DNA of 64,000 nucleotides from Liolophura sinensis (lineage: Eukaryota; Mollusca; Polyplacophora; Chitonida; Chitonidae), in contig NC_088298.1 in the NCBI RefSeq assembly GCF_032854445.1, positions 20,857,295 through 20,921,294 on the forward strand, written 5' to 3'. The notes under the pieces are model-generated. The model was not told where the DNA came from. It searched no databases and saw only the letters and a program-made list of their open reading frames with translations. Made by a program: the position numbers and the translations under genes. Positions 23,866 to 35,672 of the stretch are shown here, piece after piece (position 1 is the first letter of the stretch; each line of letters starts with the position of its first letter).

Positions 23866-26800
23866 GCCTTAACTTTCTCACCATTGTCTTCAATTATAAA
23901 AACCAAGAACTGCTAATTAGGAGGGCAGTTCTGGCGGATACTGGGACCTATGAATGCAAAGCGTCTAACGCGGAAGGATCTGTGCACCACAAGCAGTTCA
24001 TAAAGGTCAAAGGTAATGTTTGTCAATCATTTTGTCTGTATGAGCGGAATAGTTGTGTCAAGTGCGCATGACCGGAATTTCTTTACATCACTGCCACCAT
24101 TAGATCATTTTTATCTTTAGTAGGCTTTTTTATACAGGCTTATCCTTACCACCGATGTCCTTATGCGGTCCAGTACTCATCAGTCATCAATAACATTGTT
24201 TCAGGGTCCGGGGTCACAAACAATCTTAGACTTAAGTCAAAACTTCAGCCATTAAATCTGGTATGTTCCTTCCAGTTATATTTGATGAAATTTGTTGAAC
24301 ATTAACTTACCCAGGACTTACGTTGACAAGCAATATTTTTACCTTGTTGCATAAGAAATAACAATTTTAAAGGGTTTGGAAATTTTGACTTAAGTCTAAA
24401 TATCTTCGTGGTCCCTGGGCCAGATCTCCATAAGAATCATGTTTTGTATGCTTTATATAAAGACAATGCCTGTGTATCAAGTATAAATTTAATCGAAGGT
24501 TTAGACATACTGCTTGTTGTTTATATCGCTTCCTGTCCCATCACTGTGACCCCTATGACCTTGGTGTTGTTCCAGAGTTCTGTACAGTATTTGCTAGTGG
24601 TGGCATATATGTAAAACGTAGTGAGGGGCATTTGCGCTGTAAGAGGTGTGTGTGAAACGAACTAACTCACGTGACAAACAGAGAAAGCATTGTAGACCAT
24701 CCCTCGACTGTCAGTCAAACATAATTCAGCAAATCTGGTGCGTTGTTTGTATTCATTTGTGAGTCATAAAACTTAACATGAACGTGAGCAGTTTCAAGTG
24801 AAAACTTAGGGAAAATAAGTAGCCTGCACTTGTATGAAAATACAATGTACTACAATGGGGAGGCGGCATATTTATTAATCCCGTGAAGTGACACCTCTGC
24901 CATTGTTACGCCAAGAATGGATTGTAGCGCAGTGTCTACATCGTTACAATGTATCAGTTCCTATTGTAAAGTCGTACTGTCTTTAATGTGATGTCATCAT
25001 GATGAGCCGGGAAAGGAACATTTGACGTCAATAAAACGACGTCAAGGCTGTCGTAAAAATCCCCAGTGTTGCAGCAAGGTATAATGTAATTTGTCCCACG
25101 TTCCAGTTGTTCTGCACATGCGTACTGGTAAGCCCTCGAAACTCTTATCTGGCGCAAATTGCTTTGCCTTTTGAATAAGCCGAATCGGCATTTCAGCAGT
25201 CTCGTGAATTCCCGCAGGTTTGAACGAGACAAGACTGGGCCTCTCGGAAAAAAATGTGGCTCTCAGTAGTCAGGCCTGCTGAATTATCGTGGCTGATTGC
25301 GTCCATTTTTGACCGCGCCTTCCGCGTCCTTCGCGGGGTCGCCGAGGGCGCGATTTTCTTAAATCCGCGCCCACCGCGATCTTGGCGCCCCCGCAGAACT
25401 CGCGGAATGTTTTGTTAAAACCGTGCCCTCCGCGTGTTCCGCGCGGGCGCGGAACCGCGACCTCTGCGCTCTCCGCGGGGTCGCGGAACGCGGAGGTCGC
25501 GATTCCGCGCCCTCCACGCTCTCGAAGATCCCCGCGGCCCCCGCGACCCCGCGGAGTGCGCCGTTTTCTTAAAACCGCGCTTTGCGCGGGGGCGATGAAG
25601 GCGCGGTAAAAATGGCCCCTATCAGCCACCATAACTAAATTGAACATACATCTTGCGTATTCGACGGCGCCCTTTCACTCAAGACTTATAGCCGCGCTAG
25701 TTTGTGACACTTGTATGAACTAGTAAGACTTCTGAAATGCTGATTCAGGTTATTTGTCTTAGGATAACGTTAAAGGAAAAGGCCTTTTAAAAATCGAAGT
25801 GAGCATCACTAAATAAGCCACTTGAAACTGTGCATAAACATACTTTCATTTACCTTTTACATTTTTATGAAAAGTGTGAAGAGGCGCTCAAACATTTGTA
25901 TTCTACGGTGTTTTTTTTTTTTTTTTTTTTTTATTACCATATTACATGTATCAGAGTTTAGGAACTCTGACGTCACAGGAAGTTTATCCAACTGTAATCT
26001 TTACACTGAATGTTGGAATAACTCTTTTAATCTATAAGTAAAGCTTGTACTGAAAGAATGTTCCCAAAAATTTCTTCATTTCTTCAAAAAACATCAGGAA
26101 AAGGGGTGTTGTGACACCAGAGTCCCTAGATCCCTTCAGTATGGCTCATAAAGCCCACCATAGTATTCAGATTTTTGAATGCCTTTCGACACTCAAAAAA
26201 AAATCTGAAAATATAAATGAAAGCATTTTTACGAAAAGTTTTCAGTTGTGTCTATGATAAATCTTACTTTGTATTTTAGCTATCTTTTACTGTAAAGAAT
26301 ATGACAACCACAAAACATTTATTTAGAGTCCATGTCCTGTTTCATTCACAGTCAGTTTTCATCTGGAGCTCATTGGAAGTGTCAAGTGTCAAAATTTTCC
26401 ATGTCATGCTCTATATATATTTCACCACAAAGGCCGAAAAGCCACTCACCAACGCAGTCGCCGTGAGTTCAAGTCCAGCTCATGCTGGTTTTCTCTCAGG
26501 CCGTATCAATGAATAAATACATATATTTATTTCACCACAATGGCCGAAAAGCCACTCACCAACGCAGTCGCTGTAAGTTCAAGCCCACCTCATGCTGGTT
26601 TTCTCTTAGGCCGTATCAATGAATAAATACATGTATTTATTTCACCACAATGACTCAAAAGCCATTCACCAATGCGGTCGCTGTCAGATTAAGTCCAGGT
26701 CATACTGGCTTTCGTTTGGGCCGTATGTGGGACGATCTGCAGCAACCTCCGGATGGTCGTGGGTTTCCCTCGGGCTCTGTCCGGTTTCCTTCCACCATAC

Positions 26801-29800
26801 TGCTGGCCACCGCCGTATGAGTGAAAATATTCTCGAGTGCGGCGCAAAACACCAATCAGATAGATAAATACATCTATTTATTTCAGACGAACGGACAAGT
26901 CGTCCCGTAGTTACAGACACTTTACCGCCAGGGGGCGTTGCAAAAGTGCGGTTGGGTACGTCTCTCAACATCAGCTGTACATTTTCTTCTGATGACAGTT
27001 GTTTACAGGTAATACCCCCTTAATTATTCAGCTAGGTCTAGTAAACTGATATGTCCGTAAGTCAATAATAAATTTATCTATGTATTTGTTTTACGCCGTA
27101 CTCAAGAATATTTCACTTATACGACGGCGGCCAGCATTATGGTGGGAGGAAACCGGACAGAGCCCGATGGAAACCCACGACTATCTGTAAGATGCTGTCA
27201 CGCCTTATCAAGTATGGCCGCAGAGGAAGCCAGCGTAAGCTGGACTTGAACTCACCACGCATTGTGCTTTAGTACTGCGCACGCTAAACACTCGGCCGTG
27301 GAGGCCCGTGGATTGTTCAGGAACTGTTTCTTGCAGTTATCGAATTTATGGTATACGAGTGGTATCCGAATGTCGGATTAAGATAAACTATATGTTACTA
27401 CTCAGCTAGCTATAGTAAAACTGATATGACCGTAAGTCAATAATCAGTTTATTTATATATTTATTTGATTGCTGTTTTACGCCGTAACATTTCACTTGAA
27501 CCACGGTGACCAGCTTTATGGTGGGTGGAAACCGGACAGAGCTCGAGGGAAACCCATGGCCATCCGCAGGCTGCTGGCAGATTTTCCAAACGTACGGTCA
27601 AGAATACATGCCAGGAGGTCTGCAGTTGATATAATAAAACCACGTTTTTGAAAAATAGACTGTTTCTTGTAGCAAACAATGTATTGGCTCAAGGGTGGCC
27701 GATATGTAAACGAGACAGACCGAATCACGTGGTTGCCTTCGAACGGCTGTGAGAAAGGACTCCAGAGGCTGGCGCTTTCGGTAGTGAAGGTCAGGGTAAG
27801 GTCAAGATTTTCTGGATCAGAATTATCACTATTTTGTCGTCATTGTCATTACTAATATACTACAGACTTAAGGTTGAATGATAATTATGAAGTAAGCCTC
27901 CTTGAAAGACCACCGAATATTGCTAGACTGCCTTAATTTTAAATGTACAGCATTTTTTTTTACTAAATAAAATACAGTTAAATATTTATATTCAACTATA
28001 TTAACCACATGGATTTATGCTTGCGTAAATTCTTTTTTTTCTTTTCTCTTAAAATATATATAAATAATATTGTCTCATCTAAAGTGTACCCCATTTACTG
28101 TTGATACAATACTGTTTTCGACATAATCTAAGACTGTAAATGCTTGGTGTGTATAGATGATTTACAATAAGGTGATATTTTTGGGATATTTTCTCAGAGA
28201 TCCGATCTAGGGAAATATCAGTGTTACGGCGAGAATCAGTTCGGCAATGACTCAAGGGAGATCACTCTCATGGAATTCATCCCCACGCAACGTGAGCAAT
28301 AATTTTTAATGCTTGTCGTATTCAATATATATTTCACACTTTAAATAGCAAAAACGAGAAAAGTAAATGATGTTTATTCTTAAAACCAGTTGTAACGTGT
28401 TTGCTTTAGAATTCAAATCTACCACACCACTGTCTTATAGAAAAATGAAACAAAATTATCATTTTAACATAGGAATTATATTCATCTGTATTCCAGGTTT
28501 GAAAATCAGCCGAATCCGTGATTAAGTTTTGCGTGTTCACCAATTTCCTTGATATTAACTGGCCACCAGACTTTTGGGTTTTCTTTAAATTGCTCAAATC
28601 TTGAAAACTTCTGGGGACCTGTCAAACGCCCGGCAATAGGGCCTTGGCGCCATTTTAATGACGTCAACGTTCGTTTTACAGCTCATGATTATGACGTCAC
28701 AATAAAGACAGAACGACGTTACATTAAAAAGTAATACATTGTCCAACAATCATTTTTGACATAAAAATAGATCGAGGTCCTGCTTCACACTATCGCAACA
28801 TTACGGGATTTAAAAAATATTCCGCTTTCTTATTAGAGATTAAACTGATGAAGCTCCCTCCCCACAGGTCACATTGCATGTGTGAGACCTGAGGTCAACT
28901 AGAAAATCTGACGTACAAAAATTAATTTGTCATGAGTATTTAATGAATTCTGTTAGTCTTTTTGCTTGTTGGTATATCGGTGCAATGACTGCTCCAAATA
29001 TTGACCAATATTTGCAGACTTATTCTGCCAAGCAGATCCTAGCAAAACCTATCAAACAACGACTTCTTTGATTCGGATTGATAGTTCAATATTTGCTCAA
29101 TAATATGGTCCAATTTGGATAAAATCAGGACATTCATGAAAGTCAACGGTTATAGTAAGTCTGTAAAGACGTTTGTGATTGGTGCGTGTTATGGTTTACC
29201 TTCTGTATAGACCTGACGATATACATGAGAAGTCATGTGTTTAACCAAAGCAGGGTTGGTTTAGCGACTGGTTGTAACTCCTCTTTTGTTTTCTTAATTT
29301 CCAGAGGATTTGGGACGAACGAAACTAATAATCATAATAGGCAGCGTTAGCGGCTTGGGTGTGGTAATCGTGGTGACCTTGGTCATCTATCGAGTCTATC
29401 GACACAAATCTAAGGACTACGATCATTTAGAATGGGAAGAGCCAGACCTCCGCCACTATGAATGTAAGTTGATTAAGGGCAATGCTCTCGGTGGTGATGT
29501 TGTGTAAACCGGTATCCCTTATCCTCGGTTAGACAGGTCCAAGCTGGATTAAACATTGTTCTCTTATAATACATTTATTTTTGGGGGGTATTATTTGGTT
29601 TTTGTGTTTTACGCCGTACTTAAGAATATTTCACTTAAACGACGGCGGTCAGCATTATGGTGTGATGGGGAGGGAGGGGGTGTGCGACCACAACCATTCG
29701 CCAGTTGCGGCCAAGCCTTCCCACATACGTCCTGAGCGGAATCCAGCATGAGCTGGACTGGAACTCACTACGATTGCATTGTTGAGAGGTTTTTGATTTA

Positions 29801-30559
29801 TTGTGCTGTGCTAGCACGCTATAATCACTCGACCACGGAAGCACCCTTGTAAAACAAGCTAACAAGAGTACTGTGTAATTTACCAGTCTACCGACAAATT
29901 ATTGTCATCATGAAAGCAGGACTACACAGCTTAAGCTCAAAGTACTTATCCAGCCGCAACTCAGTCTTCCCTAATTGTGTGGCGGGAGCCTCCGTGATCG
30001 AAGTGGTTAGCGTACTAGCGGGTCGTAATGACCCAGGAGCCTCTCATAAATACGGTCGCCCATGTTGGCTTCCTCTACGGCCGTACGTGGGAGGGTCTGT
30101 GTGCGACCTGCGGATGGTTGTACGTTTGCCCCAGGCTGAGCCCAGATTCCTCCCACCATAATGCTGGCCGCCGTCATATGAGTGAAATATTCTTTTCTCG
30201 TGCAGATTCTCGCGAGAGTATAAAATAAAAACACGTGTAACAAGGACGATACGCTGATTTGAATTTATGCCGCTGCACACATCTTCATAAAAAAAGAAAA
30301 AAAATGCACGTGGGTTCACAAACACGTGACACTTTGGATTATTTTTCTTTCCGTGACAGGCACACAAACTCTTTATCCTCGGCCTATCCGATTTGTTGAA
30401 AACTATCGACTGTCACATAAAAGCCGAGCAATACATATGTGGTAAGACCTGATGATTGTCACGTGTTGACGGTGACGTGACGTCACAAACTAAAACAGCC
30501 AGTCAGCTGACAGAACTTGGGGAAGGAATAGAACCAAGGAGACATAAACTACCGAATGC

Positions 30560-30619
<60 letters not shown>

Positions 30620-32811
30620 CAAAGTACAGACAATGAGCTAGTTGCAACTACATAGAAACTAAAAATAAAACAAAACCGTTCCTATAAAAAAAGGGGAATA
30701 CAACAACTACTACAGCACAGGATTCCTGGTGTCGTAGGTCCGGAGAGATTCCTGTACAATGGACTGTATTATTTATTTCATTTGTTTTATTTTACCCTAG
30801 TTCCCAACTACGAGATGGAGTTTGACGCCTTCATATCCTACAGCAGTGACGATGAGGAATGGGTGAAGCACATCTTGTTTAAACGTCTTAGAAACGATGG
30901 TTATAACATCTGCGTGGATTTCAAGGACTTTACTCCAGGTGTGTGGTCATATCATTGATGTCTTTCAAGAAATAACTAGAGAAAAAAGTAGTAAGCTGAT
31001 GCACGTATTCAAATAGATCTTATAAAGTTATCGTTTCCCTTGGGTTCCGACTGGTTTCCTTCGTATAAATAAAATATTCTTGAGTACGGCGTTAATACCA
31101 ATCTAGTAAATAAATAAATAACCAAATAACGTTATCATAACATAAGATTATGCACGAGGGACCTTGACTGCTCAGACAGTTAAGGTCCTTGCTCTCTGGA
31201 AATATCCCCTTGACTAGTGAGTTCGCATCTTCGAATCCAGCTCTGGCTTTTTCGGGCTGCGGTTTGATGTCATGGGGCTTTTCAGGTATACCTGGCGAAG
31301 GTCGGTCTATTACTCGGGGCACTCCGGTTTCCTCCAGGCATATAAATATGGGAGCCGCCGTAAAAGGTGAGTATTTACGCACGAAACAACAATGAAATAT
31401 ATACCTATAAATAAATGAAGACGATGTTGTTTCTTTTTCAGGAATGCCTATCGCCGAAAACATTATGGACGCTATCTACAAGAGTAAAAGAACTTTGATC
31501 GTCATGTCTGAACATTTCCTCAAGTCTATGTGGGGACAGTTTGAACTACAGCAGGCCCACAACAGGGCTGTTGCAAAGGTATAAACATATATCATTTCGT
31601 GGATCCTATGTATCAGAATGATGTAACGAAGGTCTTCACTGTATTGCCTATCCGTCCGTCCTTAGGGGACAAATTGTCATTGCCATTGAAAACGTTCCCT
31701 AGATGTTCTGTCAAAACAATGATCTGTTAAATTTAACAGAATGTCTGTTGTTTGAGTGATGCTAGAATTTATTTTGTTATTGTAGCAGATTATTTTGTTA
31801 AATAAACACCTTTATTCCATTAATTCAACATAGCCATTCTATTAGACCAACATGATATTGTGTTATTTATTTATTTATTTGATTGGTGTTTTACGCCGTA
31901 CTCAAGAATATTTCACTTATACGACGGCGGTCAGCATTATGGTGGGTGGAAACCGGGACAGAGCCCAGGGGAAACCCACGACCATCCGCAGGTTGCTGGA
32001 AGACTTTCCCACTTGCGACCGGAGAGGAAGCCTGCATGAGCTGGACTTGAGCTCACAGCGACCGCATTGGTGAGAGACTCCCGAGTCATTAGGCTGCGCT
32101 AGCGCGCTAACCAACTGAGCCACAGAGGCCCCCAGGATATTATACAGAATATGACGCTGTATGATCACAGAGTGTATTCTAACGTCAGACAACATACTTT
32201 CTGTTGAGTTTAACAGATTAATTTTTTTGAGTGTATACTATAATTATTTTTAGAAAAGTATTTGATTTCTTTGTTTTGATTGGTGTTATACGTTGTACTG
32301 AATGTGTTTGATTACGTACGAAAATTCTGTAAGCAACGCTAAATCACTGGCTTATTCGTTGTATCACCCAATTTCAATTATGTTTCCTCCTTTTGTCTGT
32401 TGCATCTAGAAAGAAGATGTGATTATTTTAATGAAGCTGGATAACTGTAAAGTACCGGCAAAACTGATGGGAAAGACGTTCCTTGATTGGGCAGACTTAA
32501 ACGTAAAACCTCACTTCTGGGAACGACTGAAGGACGCCATTGGTCGACCTGGGGACTTCCCTAAACGTCAGCTAGTAGGAAACCAGGGCGATGATAAAGA
32601 GGAGCCAATCGAAAACCCTGATAAAAAAGATGTGGCGGATGTGGCGAACATCGTGATAGAGCCAGAGGAGAAAATGGTTGAAACTGACAGAGATCTTCTT
32701 GACGATCCACCCGACAACAAACCGGAAGGACAACTGATTGACCCTAATTTAGCTAACGTTGACCAACATGTCATTGTAAAGAAAGCCGCGAGGGCTTGTC
32801 GCTTGCAATGA
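23004..32811 (+). CDS. IL-1-receptor-like Ig-Ig-TM-TIR protein, nine coding exons
   Basis: Exons: 23004-23224, 23921-24012, 26887-27008, 27673-27795, 28198-28291, 29305-29463, 30801-30938, 31442-31578, 32410-32811. Eight GT...AG introns join in frame to 496 codons with TGA at 32809. Residues 1-21 are a signal peptide. Ig1 has KLDCF and 'DTGTYECKAS'. Ig2 (105-217) has 'LNISC' and 'GKYQCYGENQFG'. The membrane helix is at about 225-246. The TIR domain (277-406) shows box 1 'FDAFISYSSDDEEW', BB-loop 'DFKDFTPG' and box 3 FW (398-399). An acidic tail follows. In the family, TIR domains recruit MyD88-type adaptors after ligand binding; that role is inferred here. An acceptor at 22931-22932 shows that a non-coding 5' exon precedes the ATG exon. 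Ig1 is too short between its Trp and second Cys, so the first junction is the weakest call. Confidence 0.88.
23812..23863. repeat. (TA)n microsatellite
   Basis: About 26 TA units in intron 1 of the Ig-TIR gene, ending 57 bp before the exon 2 acceptor. Confidence 0.97.
24202..24421. repeat. MITE-A, copy 1
   Basis: About 220 bp with terminal inverted repeats: left 'cagggtccggggtcacaaa' and 'cttagacttaagtcaaaact', right 'ttttgacttaagtctaaata' and 'cgtggtccctgggcc'. There are no coding frames. Copies at 34040-34266 and 54250-54460 share the ends. Confidence 0.85.
25285..25633. repeat. GC-rich element MITE-E with terminal inverted repeats
   Basis: Left end 'tatcgtggctgattg' plus 'gtccatttttgaccgcgcc' is mirrored by right end 'ggcgcggtaaaaatggc' plus 'atcagccaccata'. 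The interior is extremely GC-rich for this window, built of alternating 'ccgcgcc' and 'gcggggtcgcgg' words and 'ttcttaaa.ccgcgc' blocks. It lies in intron 2 of the Ig-TIR gene. Arg/Pro-rich frames on both strands result from composition. Confidence 0.75.
26105..26190. repeat. Dispersed repeat DR4, copy 2
   Basis: Partner of 18962-19055, in intron 2 of the Ig-TIR gene. Confidence 0.55.
26429..26868 (+). repeat. Three tandem S1 SINE heads, the last one full to the 3' end
   Basis: Head segments beginning at about 26429, 26542 and 26658 each follow 'tatttatttcaccacaa'. The first two stop at 'ggccgtatcaatgaataaat'; only the third continues through the central domain and 3' end. The period is about 115 bp. 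The A/T tail of the third copy runs into the splice acceptor of exon 3 (26887). Confidence 0.85.
27063..27308 (-). repeat. SINE family S1, near full length
   Basis: Reverse copy in intron 3 of the Ig-TIR gene, from tail to 'ctcggccgtggaggccc' at the head end. The head is diverged. Confidence 0.85.
27440..27608 (-). repeat. SINE family S1, 3' part
   Basis: Reverse copy ending in the central domain, 65 bp before exon 4 of the Ig-TIR gene. The flanks 'gtaagtcaataat' at about 27057 and 27431 are repeated, so the two neighbouring S1 copies may come from a local duplication. Confidence 0.8.
29570..29852 (-). repeat. SINE family S1, diverged
   Basis: Reverse copy with a G-rich stretch in the central domain and a disrupted head (inserted 'ttttgatttattgtgctg'), in intron 6 of the Ig-TIR gene. 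Confidence 0.75.
29980..30225 (+). repeat. SINE family S1, internal deletion in head
   Basis: Forward copy. The A-box-like region is present but the B-box region is deleted: 'tacggtcgcc' joins directly to 'catgttggcttcctc'. Confidence 0.8.
30563..30616. repeat. (TA)n microsatellite
   Basis: About 27 TA units in intron 6 of the Ig-TIR gene. Confidence 0.97.
31034..31125 (+). repeat. SINE 3' fragment (S1/S4 type)
   Basis: 'aatattcttgagtacggcgt' plus 'taataccaatc' and an AAAT tail, with a short piece of central domain, 95 bp after exon 7 of the Ig-TIR gene. Confidence 0.7.
31140..31370 (+). repeat. SINE family S4
   Basis: Head with B-box-like 'cttcgaatccagctc', then the S4 body 'ggtatacctggcgaaggtcg' and 'ggtttcctccagg'. 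It ends 70 bp before the TIR exon 8. Related copies lie at 5930, 15455 and 34685. Confidence 0.6.
31703..32226. repeat. MITE-G, split by an S1 SINE
   Basis: Left terminus 'ctgttaaatttaacagaatg' continuing to 'gtgatgctagaat', right terminus 'gtattctaacgtcagacaac' continuing to 'tctgttgagtttaacag'; the two are inverted repeats of about 45 bp. The 272-bp S1 SINE sits inside, flanked by 'gatatt' on both sides, a likely target-site duplication. Without the SINE the element is about 250 bp. Confidence 0.75.
31862..32133 (-). repeat. SINE family S1, full length, nested
   Basis: Complete reverse S1 copy, from the TTTA tail to 'gccacagaggcccc' at the head end, inserted into MITE-G. It is the best reverse-strand reference copy. 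Confidence 0.92.
32275..32310 (-). repeat. S1 tail fragment
   Basis: 'tgattggtgttatacgttgt' resembles the reverse S1 3' end; only this short piece remains, 100 bp before the last exon of the Ig-TIR gene. Confidence 0.4.
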
Positions 32812-33070
32812 TGACTCGTTCGTTGCCATACAAATCCATCTGATTTCTCCCTTGGGGTCTGATTAGCAAAAGGTTTTGCTCACTGTTCCCTATATACATG
32901 TATGTTAAATAAGTGCGACTTCAGGGAGAAGTTTAACATTGCCTGCATATAACGAGGGTATTGTTTTTGGATTATAATGGGCGATGCGAATGGCTCAACA
33001 AAGGCACAGGACTGAGCTTAGCAAAACTGCTGATACTTTGCTACTTTGCATTAAAAAGAGAGAAAAAAAA

Positions 33071-33106
<36 letters not shown>

Positions 33107-34035
33107 CGTTACCTGGACAACAGGTTGAACCTAGGATACCAACAACGCCGCCAACCAATCAGGAGCGATTCTGTGTGTCACATGCTTAATGTTATCCAAG
33201 GAGCTGACTCGACAAAGTTTTCAGCTTCGGGAATTAGAACGAAGTCAACCGGAAACATCTTCTGTCTCTTCAGCTTGATTTTGATAAGGCGTGAAAGAGG
33301 TTCTGGAACCGGAAGAGCTCTAATCGAGTAGACAGAAGATATACACTGTATTCTGGAAGATGAAGAGGACAAATCGAATCGGCTTATAATCGTTGTTCTG
33401 CCTCCATACACTGGAAGTAGGCCTGCACTCGCAACACTGCTCCCGGAATCATACCTTGCCAGAGTGAGCATTGCACGACATAACGTTCAAATGTGACATT
33501 CAACACAGCTGACATATCAAATATGCAGCGTGGTTCCAGAGTTTGTGTGAAGAAATTTAACGTTTGGTTGATTTTACAGATTTGTAAGCAATGGTTAATT
33601 TTAACAGATATGAAGGAGGAATATATGTTGTCTACAAAGCATAATAAGTGTAGTGGGAATTTTGCGTGTACTGACTAACATTAGCCAACCGAATGCGATA
33701 TTCATCTACATTCATTGTTGTTGTTACGTTGTGCCCAATGGATCATTCCACTTATACATCTGACCATGAGGTTTCTGGGTGGAGGGTACCAAGGAGATTG
33801 TGAGGTTTCTGGGTGGAGGGTATACAAAAAAGACAACACCCACATCGCTATGGACCCATTTTTACGTACCTGTCCCAACATAGAACTTCCATGACAGCAG
33901 AAAGTGAAGATAAAGACGTTATCGTTGTAAAATGCGCATGCGTTGTGGTATAAAAGTCGCATACATTAAGAACACTTGACCTCATTACTAAATGTTTGAC
34001 GTCTTGTTTAGAGAGACGATTTTGAAACCCTCAGT
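32812..34035. other. 3' flank of the Ig-TIR gene
   Basis: It contains the presumed 3' UTR (no clear AATAAA identified), an (AC)n microsatellite at 33073-33102 and unique sequence. The open frames seen here have no support. Confidence 0.45.
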
Positions 34036-34039
34036 CAGG

Positions 34040-34266
34040 TCTGGGCCCCCGGAATCACAAAGTTATCTTAGATATAAGTCAAAATTTCAAATCGCTTTAA
34101 AATTGTTAATTCTGATGTAACAAGGCCAAAACGTAGCTTGACAACGTAAATTCTGAGTTAGTTAATGTACAACAAATTTCAGCTTAACAGGAAAGAACAT
34201 TCTTGCACCACATTTGATGATTAAGTCTTGACTTGACTTAAGTCTAAGATTGCTTCGTGACCTGGG
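34040..34266. repeat. MITE-A, copy 2
   Basis: Left 'ctgggcccccggaatcacaa' and 'ttagatataagtcaaaattt', right 'gacttaagtctaagattgct' and 'cgtgacctggg'. Ends and length match the copies at 24202 and 54250. Confidence 0.8.
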
Positions 34267-34684
34267 TATGTTATCAAAGCATGGCGGAAATACAATTAAG
34301 TTATAGAATATGTAACATGGGAGTCTGTAGATGATTGTTAATAACATAGTGGAATATTTTATATGTCATACTTGTTTTAGTGTATGTATACATGTATTTA
34401 CATCCGGTGTGTAATGAAATACGTGGATAATAAATTTTATCACAGTTCGCTTCAGATCCATGATCGCTTATTTTTGGCAGATTTGTACATTGGTTTTCTG
34501 GAGCCTCTGTCACAAAACCATTTTGGCTGAAAGAGCAAAACTTTATCTTCTTTAGAAAAGCCAATTTTTTTAAACCAGGTGTTCAAAATTAAATGAAATT
34601 GTATACTGTGATATCATAAAATCGATTTGATGAGTTTATTTAAGAATTTAATTTTGATTACAATTTTAGGTTAAAACCCGAAAA

Positions 34685-34920
34685 CGCATTGCGAAACTGG
34701 CTGCATGCCTCGCATCAGCCAATCAGCCCCTCACCCATGAGGTTGCGGGTTCGAATCCAACTCTCGCAGGTTCGGTTGCAGCTTAAATTTAAGTCAGGAT
34801 ATTCCTCTTCTACTTTGCAAAGATCAGTGGTTTACTCTGGGTATACTCCACAGAGTCCAACACGCCCACCCCACCTCCCAATCCATGAACCCTGCATATG
34901 GTTTTAAAAACCAATCAAAG
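34685..34920 (+). repeat. SINE family S4, diverged
   Basis: B-box-like 'gcgggttcgaatccaactct', body 'tttactctgggtatactcca' and 3' end 'aaaaaccaatcaaag'. The head region is weakly tRNA-like. Confidence 0.5.
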
Positions 34921-35442
34921 AAAAAATGGTAATAAAAATAATGATAAAAGAAATTGTAGTATGATTTGACCATTTTGTGTGTAACTGTTGTATGTATGTA
35001 ATATATGAAAAATGATATATTTATATTTATATCCCCACCATCATATCTTTATTAAATATTGTCATTCGTTTTTCATGCCATATATGACATTTAAAGTATA
35101 TTCATTTTTCGTATTTTATCTAAATAGTTTGTATATAGTGGTCCACTGTTTATAGGTTTACTGTGTTTGAATAAATCAGTAACGTGTGCCTGGTTTGGTA
35201 TGGGATGTTTATTTTTGAATGTTGATATATAACCAACAGGACTACATGTCGTTCAGTCCCTATATACGCTGAACAAAAAAAAACATAACTTTTGGAAAAA
35301 TGAATTCTTTTGAAAATGTGTAGTACAAGGTAATTAGTATGGGTGACTACCATAATGGCCAGGTCTAACCTCACCCATCCGACCATACAGCGTACAGTGG
35401 GGTATTGCATTAGTTTCATGTGAAATACGACATACTTATCTG

Positions 35443-35672
35443 ACAATCTGATTGGTGTTTATGCTGTACTCAAGAACATTTCACTTACACGACGGCGGCC
35501 AGCATTATGGTGGGAGAAAACGGGCAGAGCCCTTGGGGAAACCCACGACCATCCACAGGTTGCTGAAGACCTTCCTACGAACGGCCGGAGAGAAAGCCAG
35601 CATGAGCTGGACTCAAACTCATAGCGACCGAATTCGTGAGAGGCTCCTGAGTCATTGAGCCACGCTGTAATA
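35443..35672 (-). repeat. SINE family S1
   Basis: Reverse copy from the 3' end to the head; the last part of the head is lost after 'gagccacgctg'. Confidence 0.85.

Noticed and set aside
25270-25647. Arg/Gly/Pro-rich open frames on both strands
   Set aside because: They arise from the GC-rich inverted-repeat element; no start context and both strands equally open.
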